Origin: Clostridia bacterium | GTDB lineage: Bacteria > Bacillota > Clostridia > Oscillospirales > Acutalibacteraceae | Length of the DNA stretch: 47,975 nucleotides | Direction: 5' to 3' | Assembly (NCBI GenBank): GCA_017433225.1 | Contig: JAFRHS010000030.1 | Location: 1 to 47,975 of the forward strand | Shown here: in pieces, positions 25,041 to 34,572 of the stretch | Layout of the letters: every line of letters begins with the position of its first letter | How positions within the stretch are numbered: the first letter of the stretch is position 1 | The notes under the pieces: model-generated | Told to the model about the DNA's origin: nothing | Seen by the model: the letters and a program-made list of their open reading frames with translations, nothing else | The model's database searches: none | Program-made: the position numbers and the translations under genes

Positions 25041-25393
25041 CAGTCTTTGCCTCCTGTCAGGGTCTCAAGTTCCTTGATGATCTCCATGCCGTGGGCGATG
25101 GAGTCGTCGGCGATGAATTTGAGTTCGGGAGCCTTGCGCAGGTGGAGGTTGCGGGCGATCTCGCCCCGCAGGAACCCGGCCGCGTTGTTGAGTGCCGCGG
25201 CGGCCTCCTTTGCCCCCTCCAGACCGGCGAGGTCGCTGATGTAGACTTTCGCGTAAGTACTGTCGCTGGAGACATGGACACGGACGACGGTCAGGATCTT
25301 GCCCTTCACGCGGGGGTCTTTGACGCCCTGCATGACGACCGCCAGCTCCCGCTTGATGTCTTCCGCGGTACGCTGTGACTTATGGGATGGCAT
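25040..25393 (-). CDS. rbfA: 30S ribosome-binding factor RbfA
   Basis: A 117-residue KH-type protein that helps mature the 5' end of 16S rRNA and the 30S subunit. The core contains DPRVKGKILTVVRVHVSSDSTYAKVYIS and the later RKAPELKFIADDSIAHGM, both typical. The start has GGAGGG upstream, 12 bases after infB. The infB-rbfA-nrnA-truB order is conserved. Confidence 0.95.
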   Translation of the reverse strand: MPSHKSQRTAEDIKRELAVVMQGVKDPRVKGKILTVVRVHVSSDSTYAKVYISDLAGLEGAKEAAAALNNAAGFLRGEIARNLHLRKAPELKFIADDSIAHGMEIIKELETLTGGKD

Positions 25394-25405
25394 GGAACAC
25401 CCTCC

Positions 25406-27838
25406 TTAGTCTCTGTATTCTTCGGTGATGTAGGCTTCGAAAATGTCGCCTTCCTTGAGGTCGTTGAATTTTTCCAGACCGATACCGCACTCATAGCCGG
25501 ACGCGACTTCCTTGACGTCGTCCTTGAAACGGCGCAGGGACTGGATGGCGTCTTCGGCGACGATGATGCCGTCGCGGACGACACGGAGTTTGGCGTCTCT
25601 CGTGATCTTGCCGTTCAGGACATAGGAACCGGCGATAGTGCCCGCGGAAGAGATCTTGAAGACGTTGCGGACTTCGGCGCGGCCGATGTCGACGTCGCGG
25701 AACTTCGGTGCCAGCATACCCTTGATGGCGTCCTGGACATCGTTGATGCAGTCGTAGATGACGCGGTAGGTACGGATCTCGACACCGTCACGCTCGGCGT
25801 TGACGACCGCTTCCGCTTCCGGACGGACGTTGAAGCCGATGATGATGGCGTTCGAGGCGTTGGCCAGCATGACGTCGGAATCGACGATGCCGCCGGCGGC
25901 GCCGTGAATGACGCGGACACGGACTTCGTCGTTCGAGAGCTTCTCGAGGCTCTGTTTGACCGCCTCGACGGAACCCTGGACGTCGGCCTTGACGATGATG
26001 TTGAGGTCTTTGAGCTCGCCCTCTTTGAGAGAGGCGAACAGATTGTCGAGGGTGACTTTCTGCTGCGCGTTGAACTGCTCTTCCTTGATGGCCTGCTTTC
26101 TCTGCTCGACCAGTTCACGGGCCAGTTTCTCGTCGGAAACGGCGTCGAACGCGTCGCCTGCCTGCGGGACTTCCGCCAGACCGGTGACCTCGACGGGAAC
26201 GGCCGGGCCGGCTTTCTTCAGCTGCTTGCCGCGCTCATTGGTCATGACGCGGACACGGCCGACCGCGGTACCGGCGACGACGATGTCGCCCGTGTTGAGG
26301 GTACCGTTCTGGACGAGAAGGGTGGCGACGGGGCCGCGGCCCTTGTCGAGCTTCGCCTCGATGACGACGCCCTTCGCGGCACGGTTCGGGTTCGCTTTGA
26401 GCTCGAGCATCTCGGCGACCAGCAGGACGGATTCCAGAAGCTGGTCGAGGTTCATGCCGGTCTTGGCAGAGACCGGGACACAGATGGTGTCGCCGCCCCA
26501 GTCTTCGGGGACGATCTCGTGCTCGGTGAGCTGCTGCAGGATGCGGTCCGGAGAGGCATCCGGCTTATCCATTTTATTGATGGCGACGACCATCGGGATG
26601 CCCGCGGCCTTCGCATGGTTGATGGCTTCGATAGTCTGCGGCATGATACCGTCGTCTGCCGCGACGACCAGGATGGCGATATCGGTGGCCATGGCACCGC
26701 GGGCACGCATCTCGGTGAATGCCGCGTGGCCGGGGGTGTCAAGGAAGGTGATGCGTTTGCCGTCGATGTTGACACGGTACGCACCGATCGCCTGGGTGAT
26801 GCCGCCGGCCTCGCCCGCCGTGACGTTGGAGTTCCGGATGGCGTCGAGGATGGAGGTCTTGCCGTGGTCGACGTGACCCATGACGCAGACGACCGGGTCT
26901 CTCGGAAGAAGGTCGGTCTCTTCGTCTTCGGTGTCGTCGATGATCCGGTCTTCGATGGTGACGACGACGCGTTTCTCGACATGGGCGCCGAGTTCTTCGG
27001 CGACGATGGATGCGGTATCGAAGTCGATGACATCGTTGATGGACGCCATCTGACCGAGCGCAAACAGCTTTTTGATGACTTCAGCTGCGGTCATGCGCAG
27101 TTCGGAAGCGAGTTCGCCGACGGTGATCTCATCGCCCACCTGGATGGTGATCTGCTTCTTCGCGCGCTCGGCCGCGATCCTCTTGAGACGCTCCTGCTCG
27201 GTCTCCCGTTTGCGGGAACGGACACCGCGCTGTTTGCGGTACTGTTTCGATTTCTGGTTGAGCTTCTGACGGGTGTTGTTGACCCGGTCGTTCTGGCGCT
27301 GCTGCGGCGCGATCTGCTCATACTTTTCATTATATTTCTCGAGGTCGACGTTCTGCGAACGGGTGTCGACGGTACGTCTCTCGCCGCGGGTACGGGACTG
27401 CTGCTGGCCGTCCTTGTTTTTCTTCTCCCGCTTCTGGAACGGATGCGGGTCGGCATTGACCTTCGGTTTCTGGGGTTGCTCCGCCTTCTTCCCGGCAGGC
27501 TTCTCGCCCTTCTTCGCAGTCTTTTCGGCCGGCTTGGCAGCGGGTTTTTCCGCAGCCTTTTTCTGCTCCGGCTTCTTCTCTTCCGCTTTGGGAGATTCCT
27601 TCTTCGGCTCCTCCTTCTTCGGTGCCGGCTTCTCGTTCTGCATCGCGAAATAGGCATCGAAGTTCTCGACCTGGTTGTTCTGGGTGATGTACTCGAACAG
27701 CGTGTTGAGTTCATCCTCCTCCAGGGCCGTCATGCTCTTCTTCGGTTCTTCATAGAACTGACCGAGGAGCGCAACGATGTCCTTCGTGTTCTGTTCGAAG
27801 TCTTTCGCGACCTCATGTACTCTGTATTTAATGACCAT
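25406..27838 (-). CDS. infB: translation initiation factor IF-2
   Basis: An 810-residue GTPase that positions initiator tRNA on the 30S subunit. After a short N-terminal IF2N domain ([12 protein letters not shown]) there is a long Lys/Glu/Pro-rich linker (about 70-230), a second IF2N segment, then the GTPase domain. The latter has G1 [10 protein letters not shown]3 DTPGHAAF and G4 NKMDKP. Domains II-IV follow. The start at 27838 overlaps the stop of the upstream ylxQ gene by one base (TAATG). The longer frame to 28051 overlaps ylxQ and is not used. Confidence 0.96.
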   Translation of the reverse strand: MVIKYRVHEVAKDFEQNTKDIVALLGQFYEEPKKSMTALEEDELNTLFEYITQNNQVENFDAYFAMQNEKPAPKKEEPKKESPKAEEKKPEQKKAAEKPAAKPAEKTAKKGEKPAGKKAEQPQKPKVNADPHPFQKREKKNKDGQQQSRTRGERRTVDTRSQNVDLEKYNEKYEQIAPQQRQNDRVNNTRQKLNQKSKQYRKQRGVRSRKRETEQERLKRIAAERAKKQITIQVGDEITVGELASELRMTAAEVIKKLFALGQMASINDVIDFDTASIVAEELGAHVEKRVVVTIEDRIIDDTEDEETDLLPRDPVVCVMGHVDHGKTSILDAIRNSNVTAGEAGGITQAIGAYRVNIDGKRITFLDTPGHAAFTEMRARGAMATDIAILVVAADDGIMPQTIEAINHAKAAGIPMVVAINKMDKPDASPDRILQQLTEHEIVPEDWGGDTICVPVSAKTGMNLDQLLESVLLVAEMLELKANPNRAAKGVVIEAKLDKGRGPVATLLVQNGTLNTGDIVVAGTAVGRVRVMTNERGKQLKKAGPAVPVEVTGLAEVPQAGDAFDAVSDEKLARELVEQRKQAIKEEQFNAQQKVTLDNLFASLKEGELKDLNIIVKADVQGSVEAVKQSLEKLSNDEVRVRVIHGAAGGIVDSDVMLANASNAIIIGFNVRPEAEAVVNAERDGVEIRTYRVIYDCINDVQDAIKGMLAPKFRDVDIGRAEVRNVFKISSAGTIAGSYVLNGKITRDAKLRVVRDGIIVAEDAIQSLRRFKDDVKEVASGYECGIGLEKFNDLKEGDIFEAYITEEYRD

Positions 27839-28158
27839 TAATCCTTGTCCTCCTTCGAAAGAAGCTCCGTGAGCTTCGAAGCAAATCCGGCGTCCGTCAC
27901 GGTGAAGACCGCGCATTTTTGTCCGGTCGCCATCTGTATCTCTCTCATCGTACAATCCAGTTCCGCGAGGGGAACCTGCCGCCCTTTGTAACGGACGGTC
28001 TCTTTGAATTCCTCTTTGAGCCGCTCCGAAGCGTCGGTCGTAAGGAAGCACATCTTTGCTTTTCCTTTGGCGATTGACTCGAATGCGGCGTCATGGCCTC
28101 CGGCGAACTTTCCAGCCCGCTTGGCAAGGCCGAACATATTAAGGATCTGCGAGTTCAT
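27838..28158 (-). CDS. L7Ae/L30e-type ribosomal-like RNA-binding protein YlxQ
   Basis: A 106-residue protein of the L7Ae/L30e superfamily (YlxQ in Bacillus), which binds kink-turn RNA. It shows the family pattern [21 protein letters not shown]-like start and a central [13 protein letters not shown]. It overlaps ylxR at its start by 20 bases and infB at its end by one base. The nusA-ylxR-ylxQ-infB arrangement is a Firmicute hallmark. The exact RNA partner is not known from sequence. Confidence 0.9.
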   Translation of the reverse strand: MNSQILNMFGLAKRAGKFAGGHDAAFESIAKGKAKMCFLTTDASERLKEEFKETVRYKGRQVPLAELDCTMREIQMATGQKCAVFTVTDAGFASKLTELLSKEDKD

Positions 28159-28417
28159 CGTTTTTTAGATCCGCCTCCATTCGGTCATATAGTTCTGCGG
28201 GGACCGCCATGGAAAACTCCCGTTCCATCCGTCTGGCTTTGCGCGCTTTCTTGAGGCATTCCTCATTTTTGCAGAGGTATGCGCCCCGGCCGGGCATCTT
28301 CCCGGTCAGGTCCAGAGAGATCTCTCCCTCTTTGTTTTTGACGACCCGCACGAGAGATGATTTCTCTTTCATCTCCATGCAGCCGACACAGCGTCGCATC
28401 GGGGTCTTCTTTGGCAT
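28139..28417 (-). CDS. YlxR family RNA-binding protein (RnpM)
   Basis: A 92-residue YlxR-fold protein. The signature MRRCVGCMEMKEKSSLVRV near the N terminus and GRGAYLCKNEECLKKA are clear. In Bacillus this protein binds and modulates RNase P, which is established knowledge for the family rather than shown here. It lies between nusA and ylxQ, overlapping the latter by 20 bases. Confidence 0.92.
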   Translation of the reverse strand: MPKKTPMRRCVGCMEMKEKSSLVRVVKNKEGEISLDLTGKMPGRGAYLCKNEECLKKARKARRMEREFSMAVPAELYDRMEADLKNDELADP

Positions 28418-28442
28418 GGTTCCACCGCCTTCTCGTTTTGAT

Positions 28443-29516
28443 TTATTCTTCGTCTTCCGTTTCCGGAGCCTCTTCGATCTTGCCGCTTTCCGGGTTGATA
28501 TCGATCTTCCAGCCGGTCAGCTTGGCAGCGAGGCGGGCGTTCTGGCCCTTGTTGCCGATGGCGAGAGAGAGCTGGTCGTCCGGGACGATGGCCCGGCAGG
28601 ACTTCTCTTCCTCGTCGAGGATGATGACATCGATGACATCGGCGGGAGCCAGCGCGTTGGAAATGAATCTGGCGGGGTCTTCATCGTAGGGCACGATGTC
28701 GATCTTCTCACCGTTCAGCATGTCGACGATCTTGCCGACACGGGCACCGCGGGCACCGATGCAGGCGCCGACGGCGTCGACTTTCTCATCGGAGCTGGCG
28801 ACGGCGATCTTCGTGCGGGAGCCGGCCTCACGGGCGACTTCTTTGATCTCAACGGTACCTTCGGAGATCTCGGGGACTTCCGTCTCGAAGAGCCGGCGGA
28901 CCAGACCGTGATAGGTCCGGGAGATGAGGGCACGGGGCCCCTTCTCGGTCTCCTTGACATCGACGACATAGACCTTGATGAGGTCGCCGTCGTGAAGCTC
29001 TTCGCCGGGGATCTGTTCGCCCTTCGGAAGGACGGCCTCGGCACGGCCGATCTCGACGGTGGCGTTGCCGTTGACGGGGTTGATGTTCGAGACCTTCGCC
29101 GTGACGATCTCCTGGTTGTGGGTCTTGAACTCTTCCATGTTGCGGCCGCGCTCCGCGTCGCGGATGCCCTGACGGATGACATGTTTCGCCGTCTGGGCGT
29201 CGATACGTCCGAAGCTCTTCGTGTCGAGCGGGATCTCGATGATGTCGCCGGGTTTGGCGGTCTTCTTGTACTTCTTCGCGGCCTCGACCAAGATGTCGGT
29301 GTCTTCGTCGTCGATCACGTCGACCACGTTTTTGCGAAGATAGACATTGAGTTCTTTTTTCTCGGGGTCGATGTCACAGAAGACGACGTCTTTCCCGTTG
29401 TAATTTCTCTTCTCTGCGACGACCAGCGCATTGGCGATCTTCTCGTAAAGGAATTCCACCGGGATCCCTTTTTCTGCTGCCATCAGCTGTACTGCGTCAA
29501 AAAATTCCTGATTCAT
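28443..29516 (-). CDS. nusA: transcription termination/antitermination factor NusA
   Basis: A 357-residue factor that binds RNA polymerase and modulates pausing and termination. The N-terminal domain (starting MNQEFFDAVQLMAAEKGIP), an S1 domain (about 130-200) and two KH domains (GACIGARGARV and LAIGNKGQNARLAAKL) are present. It ends after KH2 with an acidic tail, which is normal for Gram-positive NusA. The start has GGAAGA upstream. It is the second gene of the rimP operon. Confidence 0.96.
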   Translation of the reverse strand: MNQEFFDAVQLMAAEKGIPVEFLYEKIANALVVAEKRNYNGKDVVFCDIDPEKKELNVYLRKNVVDVIDDEDTDILVEAAKKYKKTAKPGDIIEIPLDTKSFGRIDAQTAKHVIRQGIRDAERGRNMEEFKTHNQEIVTAKVSNINPVNGNATVEIGRAEAVLPKGEQIPGEELHDGDLIKVYVVDVKETEKGPRALISRTYHGLVRRLFETEVPEISEGTVEIKEVAREAGSRTKIAVASSDEKVDAVGACIGARGARVGKIVDMLNGEKIDIVPYDEDPARFISNALAPADVIDVIILDEEEKSCRAIVPDDQLSLAIGNKGQNARLAAKLTGWKIDINPESGKIEEAPETEDEE

Positions 29517-29543
29517 TTTTGTTGATCTTCCTTTCTATCGGCT

Positions 29544-30032
29544 TCAGTCTACGTAGGAATCGAAATCATCCAGTTTCACGTAAGACGCTTCTTTTTTATG
29601 GAATACGAAGGACCTGCCTTCGGTGGTGGCGATGGTGACATTGCCGTCGTCATACCCTTCGAGGGTACCTTTCCACTCTCTCTGTCCGTCGAGCGGACGG
29701 ATGAGCTTCACCATGATCGGCGCTCCGAGGAACTGCTCGAAGTGTTCGTCTCTCGTGAGCGGCCGTTCCGCTCCGGGAGAAGAGACTTCCAGCGTGTAGC
29801 TGACCGAGATGGGGTCAGCCTCGTCGAGCGGGCCGTCGATGGCGTGGGTCATATCGACACAGTCGTCGATGGAAACGCCCTCGTCTTTGTCGATAAAGAT
29901 GCGCAGATAGTGTTCCGCGCCCTCCTTGACGAAACGGACGTCCCAGATGTGAAGGCCCAGTTCCGCTGCAAGGGGTTCGGCGATCTCACGGACCGTCTGG
30001 GTCACGTTCCCGCCGTGCTTTTTGTTGGCCAT
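29544..30032 (-). CDS. rimP: ribosome maturation factor RimP
   Basis: A 162-residue factor for 30S assembly. The family blocks LRIFIDKDEGVSIDDCVDMTHAID and VSSPGAERPL are intact. I use the ATG at 30032, preceded by AAAGGAG; the frame extends to 30086, but that part lies in the leader and lacks a ribosome binding site. It is the first gene of the rimP-nusA-infB superoperon, expressed from 30141-30169 with a leader hairpin. Confidence 0.94.
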   Translation of the reverse strand: MANKKHGGNVTQTVREIAEPLAAELGLHIWDVRFVKEGAEHYLRIFIDKDEGVSIDDCVDMTHAIDGPLDEADPISVSYTLEVSSPGAERPLTRDEHFEQFLGAPIMVKLIRPLDGQREWKGTLEGYDDGNVTIATTEGRSFVFHKKEASYVKLDDFDSYVD

Positions 30033-30084
30033 TCCTGTCTCCTTTTTCGGCGATTCGGGTACTTTTTTAAAGAATCGCATAAAC

Positions 30085-30113
30085 AATGAAGAGCGGCGGA
30101 GCCACTCTTCATT
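30085..30113 (-). promoter_or_regulatory. hairpin in the rimP leader
   Basis: On the minus strand AATGAAGAG/CTCTTCATT encloses TGGC-TCC-GCCG, giving a near-continuous 13-bp stem with one G-U pair (a C-A mismatch if read on the other strand). It lies between the rimP promoter and start. Such hairpins before rimP are common in Firmicutes and may attenuate the operon. The following bases are only moderately T-rich. Confidence 0.6.
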
Positions 30114-30140
30114 ACAACTTACTCTTTAACTTACTGCACT

Positions 30141-30169
30141 ATATTAGCACGCAGGCCTGTAGAAAGCAA
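30141..30169 (-). promoter_or_regulatory. promoter of the rimP-nusA-infB superoperon
   Basis: Minus-strand -35 TTGCTT (30164-30169), 17-base spacer and -10 TAATAT (30141-30146), with TGC ahead of the -10 (extended). It starts directly after the proS stop codon at 30178. Confidence 0.75.
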
Positions 30170-30177
30170 GCTTTTTC

Positions 30178-31620
30178 TTAATATGCCTTGCCCCACAGGA
30201 CCATGGTGCGCGCGGGCTTCCCGCAGCAGACACAGACATCGGAGATCTCCTCCTGAGCGAAGGGGATGCAGCGGGACCCGGCGCCGGTCTCTTCCTTGAC
30301 CTTGTCCTCGCACTCTTCGCTCTCACACCACATGGCGTGGATGAATCCGTCGCCCTGCTCTTCGAGGGCCTTCTTCATCTCGTCGATGGTCTTGCAGCGG
30401 TAGGTCTTCTTCTCGCGGTTCTCGAGCGCGTTGGCGTACATGACGTCGCGGACATCCTGCAGCTTCTGCGGGATGACGGTCTCGAGGTCGTCGAGCGAGA
30501 CGAAGGTCTTCTCGCGGTCGGGACGGGTGACGACGACGCACTGGTTCTGCTCGATGTCTCTCGGGCCGACTTCGATGCGGACCGGGACACCCTTCATCTC
30601 ATATTCGGAGAACTTCCAGCCGGGGCTGTTGTCGGTGTCGTCGAGTTTGACGCGGACACCGGCCGCCTTCAGACGGTCGCGGAGTTCCTCCGCCTTCTCG
30701 AGGACGCCTTCCTTGTGCATGGCGACCGGGACGATGACAGCCTGGATGGGAGCGACTGCCGGCGGCAGGCACAGCCCGTTGTCGTCGCCGTGGGCCATGA
30801 TGATGGCGCCGATGGTCCGGGTGGTCATGCCCCAGGAGGTCTCGAAGGGAGCCTGGAGCTGGTTGTCTTTGTTCTGGAACTGGATCTCGAACGCTTTCGC
30901 GAATCCATCGCCAAAATAATGGGAGGTGCCCGCCTGGAGCGCCTTGCCGTCGTGCATCAGAGCTTCGATGGCATAGGTGGCCTCGGCACCGGCGAACTTG
31001 TCGGACTCGGTCTTCTTGCCGCGCACGACCGGGATGGCGAGATCTTTCTCGTAGAAGTCGGCATAGATGTTCAGCATGCGCTCGGTCTCTTCGATGGCTT
31101 CCTCCGCCGTGGCGTGCAGGGTATGGCCCTCCTGCCACAGGAATTCACGGGAGCGCAGGAACGGACGGGTGGTCTTCTCCCAGCGCACGACGCTGACCCA
31201 CTGGTTGTAGAGTTTCGGCAGGTCGCGGTAGGACTGGACGACGTCCTTCCAGTGGTCGCAGAACAGGGTCTCAGATGTCGGGCGGACGCACAGGCGCTCT
31301 TCGAGCTGCTCGCTGCCGCCGATGGTGACCCAGGCGCATTCGGGCGCAAAGCCTTCGACGTGGTCCTTCTCCTTGTCGAGGAGGCTCTCCGGGATGAACA
31401 TCGGCATGTTGACGTTCTCGTGTCCGGTCTCCTTGAAGTAGCCGTCGAGAAGGCTCTGGATGTGTTCCCAGATCGCGTAGCCGTACGGGCGGATGACCAT
31501 ACAGCCCTTGACGCTCGTATAGCTGACCAGTTCGGCTTTTTTACAGATGTCCGTATACCACTTGGCAAAATCGACATCCATGGAAGTGATGTCTTCCACC
31601 ATCTTTTTCTGCTTTGCCAT
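30178..31620 (-). CDS. proS: prolyl-tRNA synthetase (archaeal/eukaryal-like short type)
   Basis: A 480-residue class II aminoacyl-tRNA synthetase of the type without the inserted editing domain. Motif 2 ([19 protein letters not shown]) and motif 3 ([21 protein letters not shown]) are clear. The C-terminal domain has Cys pairs (CESEEC and CVCCGKP) and ends in the typical WGKAY. A good ribosome binding site (AAGGAGA) precedes the start at 31620. It has its own promoter (31663-31691). No T-box was seen upstream. Confidence 0.96.
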   Translation of the reverse strand: MAKQKKMVEDITSMDVDFAKWYTDICKKAELVSYTSVKGCMVIRPYGYAIWEHIQSLLDGYFKETGHENVNMPMFIPESLLDKEKDHVEGFAPECAWVTIGGSEQLEERLCVRPTSETLFCDHWKDVVQSYRDLPKLYNQWVSVVRWEKTTRPFLRSREFLWQEGHTLHATAEEAIEETERMLNIYADFYEKDLAIPVVRGKKTESDKFAGAEATYAIEALMHDGKALQAGTSHYFGDGFAKAFEIQFQNKDNQLQAPFETSWGMTTRTIGAIIMAHGDDNGLCLPPAVAPIQAVIVPVAMHKEGVLEKAEELRDRLKAAGVRVKLDDTDNSPGWKFSEYEMKGVPVRIEVGPRDIEQNQCVVVTRPDREKTFVSLDDLETVIPQKLQDVRDVMYANALENREKKTYRCKTIDEMKKALEEQGDGFIHAMWCESEECEDKVKEETGAGSRCIPFAQEEISDVCVCCGKPARTMVLWGKAY

Positions 31621-31662
31621 GAAAAGATCTCCTTCAAAAGAATTCGTGTTAAGGTTCGCTAT

Positions 31663-31691
31663 ATTATATAGTATACTTCCCCATTCGTCCA
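31663..31691 (-). promoter_or_regulatory. promoter of proS
   Basis: Minus-strand -10 TATAAT (31663-31668), 17-base spacer and weak -35 TGGACG (31686-31691), immediately downstream of the acpP terminator. Confidence 0.6.
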
Positions 31692-31693
31692 GT

Positions 31694-31723
31694 AAAAAAG
31701 ACCCGCGAGGGTACCCGCGGGCC
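31694..31723 (-). terminator. terminator of acpP
   Basis: Stem CCCGCG/CGCGGG (31702-31707 with 31716-31721) followed on the minus strand by a run of six T (31694-31699), 23 bases after the acpP stop. Confidence 0.85.
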
Positions 31724-31745
31724 GGAATGGTTCGATGGAAAACGG

Positions 31746-31976
31746 TCAGTCGACCAGGTTCTCGATGAAACGGACTGCATCTCCGACGGTACGGATCTCA
31801 TCGGCGGCGTCGTCCGGGACTTCGATGTCATACTCTTCTTCAACGGACATGATGAGGTCGACCAGTTCGATGCTGTCGGCACCGAGGTCTTCCAGCAGAG
31901 TGGACTCCATTGTGATTTCGTCTTCGTCGATGTCCAGCTGGTCGGCGAGAAGTTTGCGGATCGTTTCAAATACCAT
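31746..31976 (-). CDS. acpP: acyl carrier protein
   Basis: A 76-residue acidic carrier that holds growing fatty acyl chains on a phosphopantetheine arm. The attachment serine is S35 in [12 protein letters not shown]. Length is standard. AGGAGG precedes the start. It forms a single-gene unit with promoter 32022-32049 and terminator 31694-31723; no other fatty-acid genes are adjacent, which is unusual for Clostridia, where it often sits by fab genes or rnc. Confidence 0.97.
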   Translation of the reverse strand: MVFETIRKLLADQLDIDEDEITMESTLLEDLGADSIELVDLIMSVEEEYDIEVPDDAADEIRTVGDAVRFIENLVD

Positions 31977-32021
31977 GGTTGTAAACCTCCTGTGGGGTCA
32001 GTAATCATATTGCACTTTTAT

Positions 32022-32049
32022 GTTATAGTAGCTTTTCAATAAATGTCAA
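32022..32049 (-). promoter_or_regulatory. promoter of acpP
   Basis: Minus-strand -35 TTGACA (32044-32049), 16-base spacer and -10 TATAAC (32022-32027). It starts about 40 bases ahead of the acpP start codon. No FapR-like operator is seen. Confidence 0.8.
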
Positions 32050-32403
32050 CCGTCTAAAGAAAATTATTGTAAAATCCTTCCATTCTTTTCTCTCCGTTTC
32101 ACGGCCTTTTTGACCATGGATTTCCGCAACTGCGACCTGTAAAGGTCAAAACCTTGCCCCCGTTCAAAACCCGGTCGAAAATGTGAAAAAGTGTGTTAAA
32201 TTTCTGATTTAGAAAATACGATTCCGCAAAATGTAAAGCCTTTTTCTTCCTTTTGACGGATTTTTCCTCTATTATTCCATTTTGGAAAATTTGTATCGGC
32301 GATTTGCGGAAAGTCGTTTAACAGTTTTCGTAAAGTTTCGTGCCTTTACGAATCCCACTTTCGTCTCGCTGAAAGTCCGATTTTAAGGTCCAAAAATGTG
32401 TTG

Positions 32404-32546
32404 GGGAGCACACAAACCTTGCATCTAAGGGGGAGGAGAAGAGATCCGGATCCGGCTTCGGGGAGGGGTCCCCGCACTGCGAGGCAGGTTCGGCTTGGCG
32501 AAGACCGGAGACGGGCTTTTCGACGGAACCCGATCTGTGTGCTCCC
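32404..32546 (-). other. structured element B (repeated intergenic motif)
   Basis: A 143-base element closed by a perfect 11-bp inverted repeat GGGAGCACACA/TGTGTGCTCCC (32404-32414 with 32536-32546). Inside, TCCGGCTTCG (32451-32460) pairs with CGAAG-A-CCGGA (32499-32509). On the minus strand the internal loop reads GCCAAGCCGAACC and ACCCCTCCC around a hairpin CCTCGC-AGT-GCGGGG. That hairpin is fully paired only on the minus strand (a U-G pair replaces a C-A mismatch), so the minus strand is the likely RNA. The core matches elements A and C. Confidence 0.55.
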
Positions 32547-32620
32547 GCCCCGCTGCCCTCACCTCAGACGGACCTTTTCTGCGAAACGCGATGTGCGCGC
32601 CCCCCCTCCCCTTGCGCACG

Positions 32621-32651
32621 AAAAAGGACCCCGTCCAGATGGACGGGGTCC
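32621..32651 (-). terminator. terminator of pckA
   Basis: Perfect 11-bp stem GGACCCCGTCC/GGACGGGGTCC (32626-32636 with 32641-32651), 4-base loop, followed on the minus strand by five T. It lies 25 bases after the pckA stop. Confidence 0.92.
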
Positions 32652-32675
32652 GGGTATTCAGTTCAGGCGATGCGC

Positions 32676-34457
32676 TTATTCGGCAACGTTCGCTCTGAGG
32701 GTGGCGAGCTCGTCGTAGAGTTCCTGCGGGACAGTGTCGCCGAGGGACTTGAAGAACTCTTCGATGCCGTCGGCTTCTTCTCTCCAGAGAGCCTTGTCGA
32801 CGGTGAGCATGGCCTTGACGTCGTCGACCGTGACGTCGAGTCCGTCGATGTCGATGTCTTCCGCTTTCGGCAGGAAGCCGATCGGGGTCTCGACTGCGTC
32901 GACCTTGCCTTCGCAGCGGTCCATGATCCAGAGAAGGACTCTCAGGTTGTCACCGAAGCCCGGCCACATGAAGTGACCTTCGTCGTCCTTGCGGAACCAG
33001 TTGACGTTGAAGATCTTCGGCTGTTTGTCTTCGTCGACGTTCTTGCCGATCTCCAGCCAGTGTTTGAGGTAGGTACCGCAGTCATAGCCGATGAACGGAC
33101 GCATGGCCATCGGGTCGTGACGGACGACGCCGACTTTCTGACCCTGTGCGGCAGCGGTGGTCTCGGAACCCATAGCGGCACCGACGAATACGCCGTGCTG
33201 CCAGTTTCTGGCCTGATAGACCAGCGGAGCGAGTTTCGCGCGGCGGCCGCCGAAGACGAACGCGGAAACGGGGACACCGTTCGGGTTCTCGAACTCAGAG
33301 GACAGGCAGGGGCAGTTCTTGGCAGGAGCGGTGAAACGGGAGTTCGGGTATGCGCCCTTCTCCGTAGAGGTCTTGCCGTTCCAGGGGTTGCCGAGCCAGT
33401 CTTCGCCGTTTTCGGGAGCATCCGGCATGCCTTCCCACCAGAAGGTGTTGTCGTCCAGGTTCCGGGCAACGTTCGTGAAGATGGAACCGGAGCGGCAGGA
33501 AAGGAGCGCGTTCGGGTTGGACTGCATGTTGGTTCCGGGCGCGACGCCGAAGAAGCCGTACTCGGGGTTGACAGCATAGAGTCTGCCGTCCGGGCCCTTG
33601 CGGATCCAGGAGATGTCGTCGCCGACACACCAGACTTTGTAGCCCTTGTCGAGGTAATGCTTCGGGGGAACGAGCATGGCGAGGTTGGTCTTGCCGCAGG
33701 CGCTCGGGAAAGCAGCGGTCAGATACTTGGTGTCGCCGTCCGGATATTCGATGCCGAGGATGAGCATGTGCTCAGCCTGCCAGCCTTCCTGGCGGGCCAG
33801 GTTGGAAGCGATACGGAGTGCGAAGCACTTCTTGCCCTGAAGGACGTTGCCGCCGTAGCAGGAGTTGACGGAATAGATGGTGTTGTCCTGCGGCCACTGA
33901 TTGATGTATCTCTTCTCCGGGTCGGAGTTGCAGGAAGCGTGGGTACCCTTGATCCAGTCGGTGGAGTCGGGGCCGATGGCGTCGAGGACTCTCTGACCGA
34001 TGCGGGTGATGATGTTCATGTTGCAGACGACATAGATGGAGTCGGTGACTTCGAGGCCGTACTTCGCGAACGGAGAACCGACCTTGCACATGCTGTAAGG
34101 GATGACATACATGGTCTTGCCCTTGTAGCTGCCGCGGATGATATCGTCACACATTTTGTAGGCTTCGTCCGGGTCCATCCAGTTGTTCAGAGGGCCGGCC
34201 TCTTCCTTGGTGGGGGTGCAGATGAAGGTTCTGTCTTCAACACGAGCGACGTCGTTCGGGTTGGTTCTGTGGAAGTAGCAGTCGGGAAGTTTCTCCTCGT
34301 TGAGTTTGATGAACTCGCCGGTGGAGACAGCCTCGTCCTTGAGGGCCTGGATCTGCTCCTTGGACCCGTCGATCCAGACAACTTTGTCCGGCTGGAGGAG
34401 GTCGATTCTGTTCTGTACCCAGTCCAGAATGCTCTTGTTGTTAGTAAGTTTTTCCAT
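32676..34457 (-). CDS. pckA: phosphoenolpyruvate carboxykinase (GTP)
   Basis: A 593-residue GTP-dependent enzyme interconverting oxaloacetate and phosphoenolpyruvate. It is recognised by the nucleotide-binding loop FPSACGKTNLAM, the metal-binding region GDDISWIRKGPDGRLYAVNPE and the conserved PPRN-like end of the GTP class. Length matches the GTP type, not the shorter ATP type usual in many bacteria. In anaerobes it may run toward oxaloacetate to fix CO2, which is inference. The start has AGGAG upstream. It is a single-gene unit. Confidence 0.96.
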   Translation of the reverse strand: MEKLTNNKSILDWVQNRIDLLQPDKVVWIDGSKEQIQALKDEAVSTGEFIKLNEEKLPDCYFHRTNPNDVARVEDRTFICTPTKEEAGPLNNWMDPDEAYKMCDDIIRGSYKGKTMYVIPYSMCKVGSPFAKYGLEVTDSIYVVCNMNIITRIGQRVLDAIGPDSTDWIKGTHASCNSDPEKRYINQWPQDNTIYSVNSCYGGNVLQGKKCFALRIASNLARQEGWQAEHMLILGIEYPDGDTKYLTAAFPSACGKTNLAMLVPPKHYLDKGYKVWCVGDDISWIRKGPDGRLYAVNPEYGFFGVAPGTNMQSNPNALLSCRSGSIFTNVARNLDDNTFWWEGMPDAPENGEDWLGNPWNGKTSTEKGAYPNSRFTAPAKNCPCLSSEFENPNGVPVSAFVFGGRRAKLAPLVYQARNWQHGVFVGAAMGSETTAAAQGQKVGVVRHDPMAMRPFIGYDCGTYLKHWLEIGKNVDEDKQPKIFNVNWFRKDDEGHFMWPGFGDNLRVLLWIMDRCEGKVDAVETPIGFLPKAEDIDIDGLDVTVDDVKAMLTVDKALWREEADGIEEFFKSLGDTVPQELYDELATLRANVAE

Positions 34458-34572
34458 GAAACAAGCTCCTTTACAAATACTTTGACTTCGGTCCCCCGTG
34501 ACTCCCCGGAAATGACATCAGGAATCCCTTGATTTTGGCGATTCATTTGTTATCATTAATATTGGGTTTTCG

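Larger units (their letters stand above)
31977..32675. other. 699-base gene-free region between acpP and pckA
   Basis: The left part (about 32020-32400) is AT-rich beside GC-rich neighbours. It holds the acpP promoter, an inverted repeat GACCT-GTAA-AGGTC (32134-32147), a hairpin CGTAAAG/CTTTACG (about 32329-32350) and several AAAGT and GGAAA repeats. The right part holds element B (32404-32546) and the pckA terminator. Small open frames here have no ribosome binding sites, and I do not call genes. Confidence 0.7.

Noticed and set aside
25382-27841. 819-residue plus-strand frame opposite infB
   Set aside because: Shadow frame with no start signal. The infB motifs on the other strand are unambiguous.
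31621-31745. T-box leader before proS
   Set aside because: The gap is short and lacks the conserved AGGGTGG-type box and specifier stems. The hairpin there is the acpP terminator.
32398-32718. Small open frames within element B and the pckA terminator
   Set aside because: No ribosome binding site and Arg/Pro-rich translation typical of noncoding GC-rich DNA. They cross a clear terminator.
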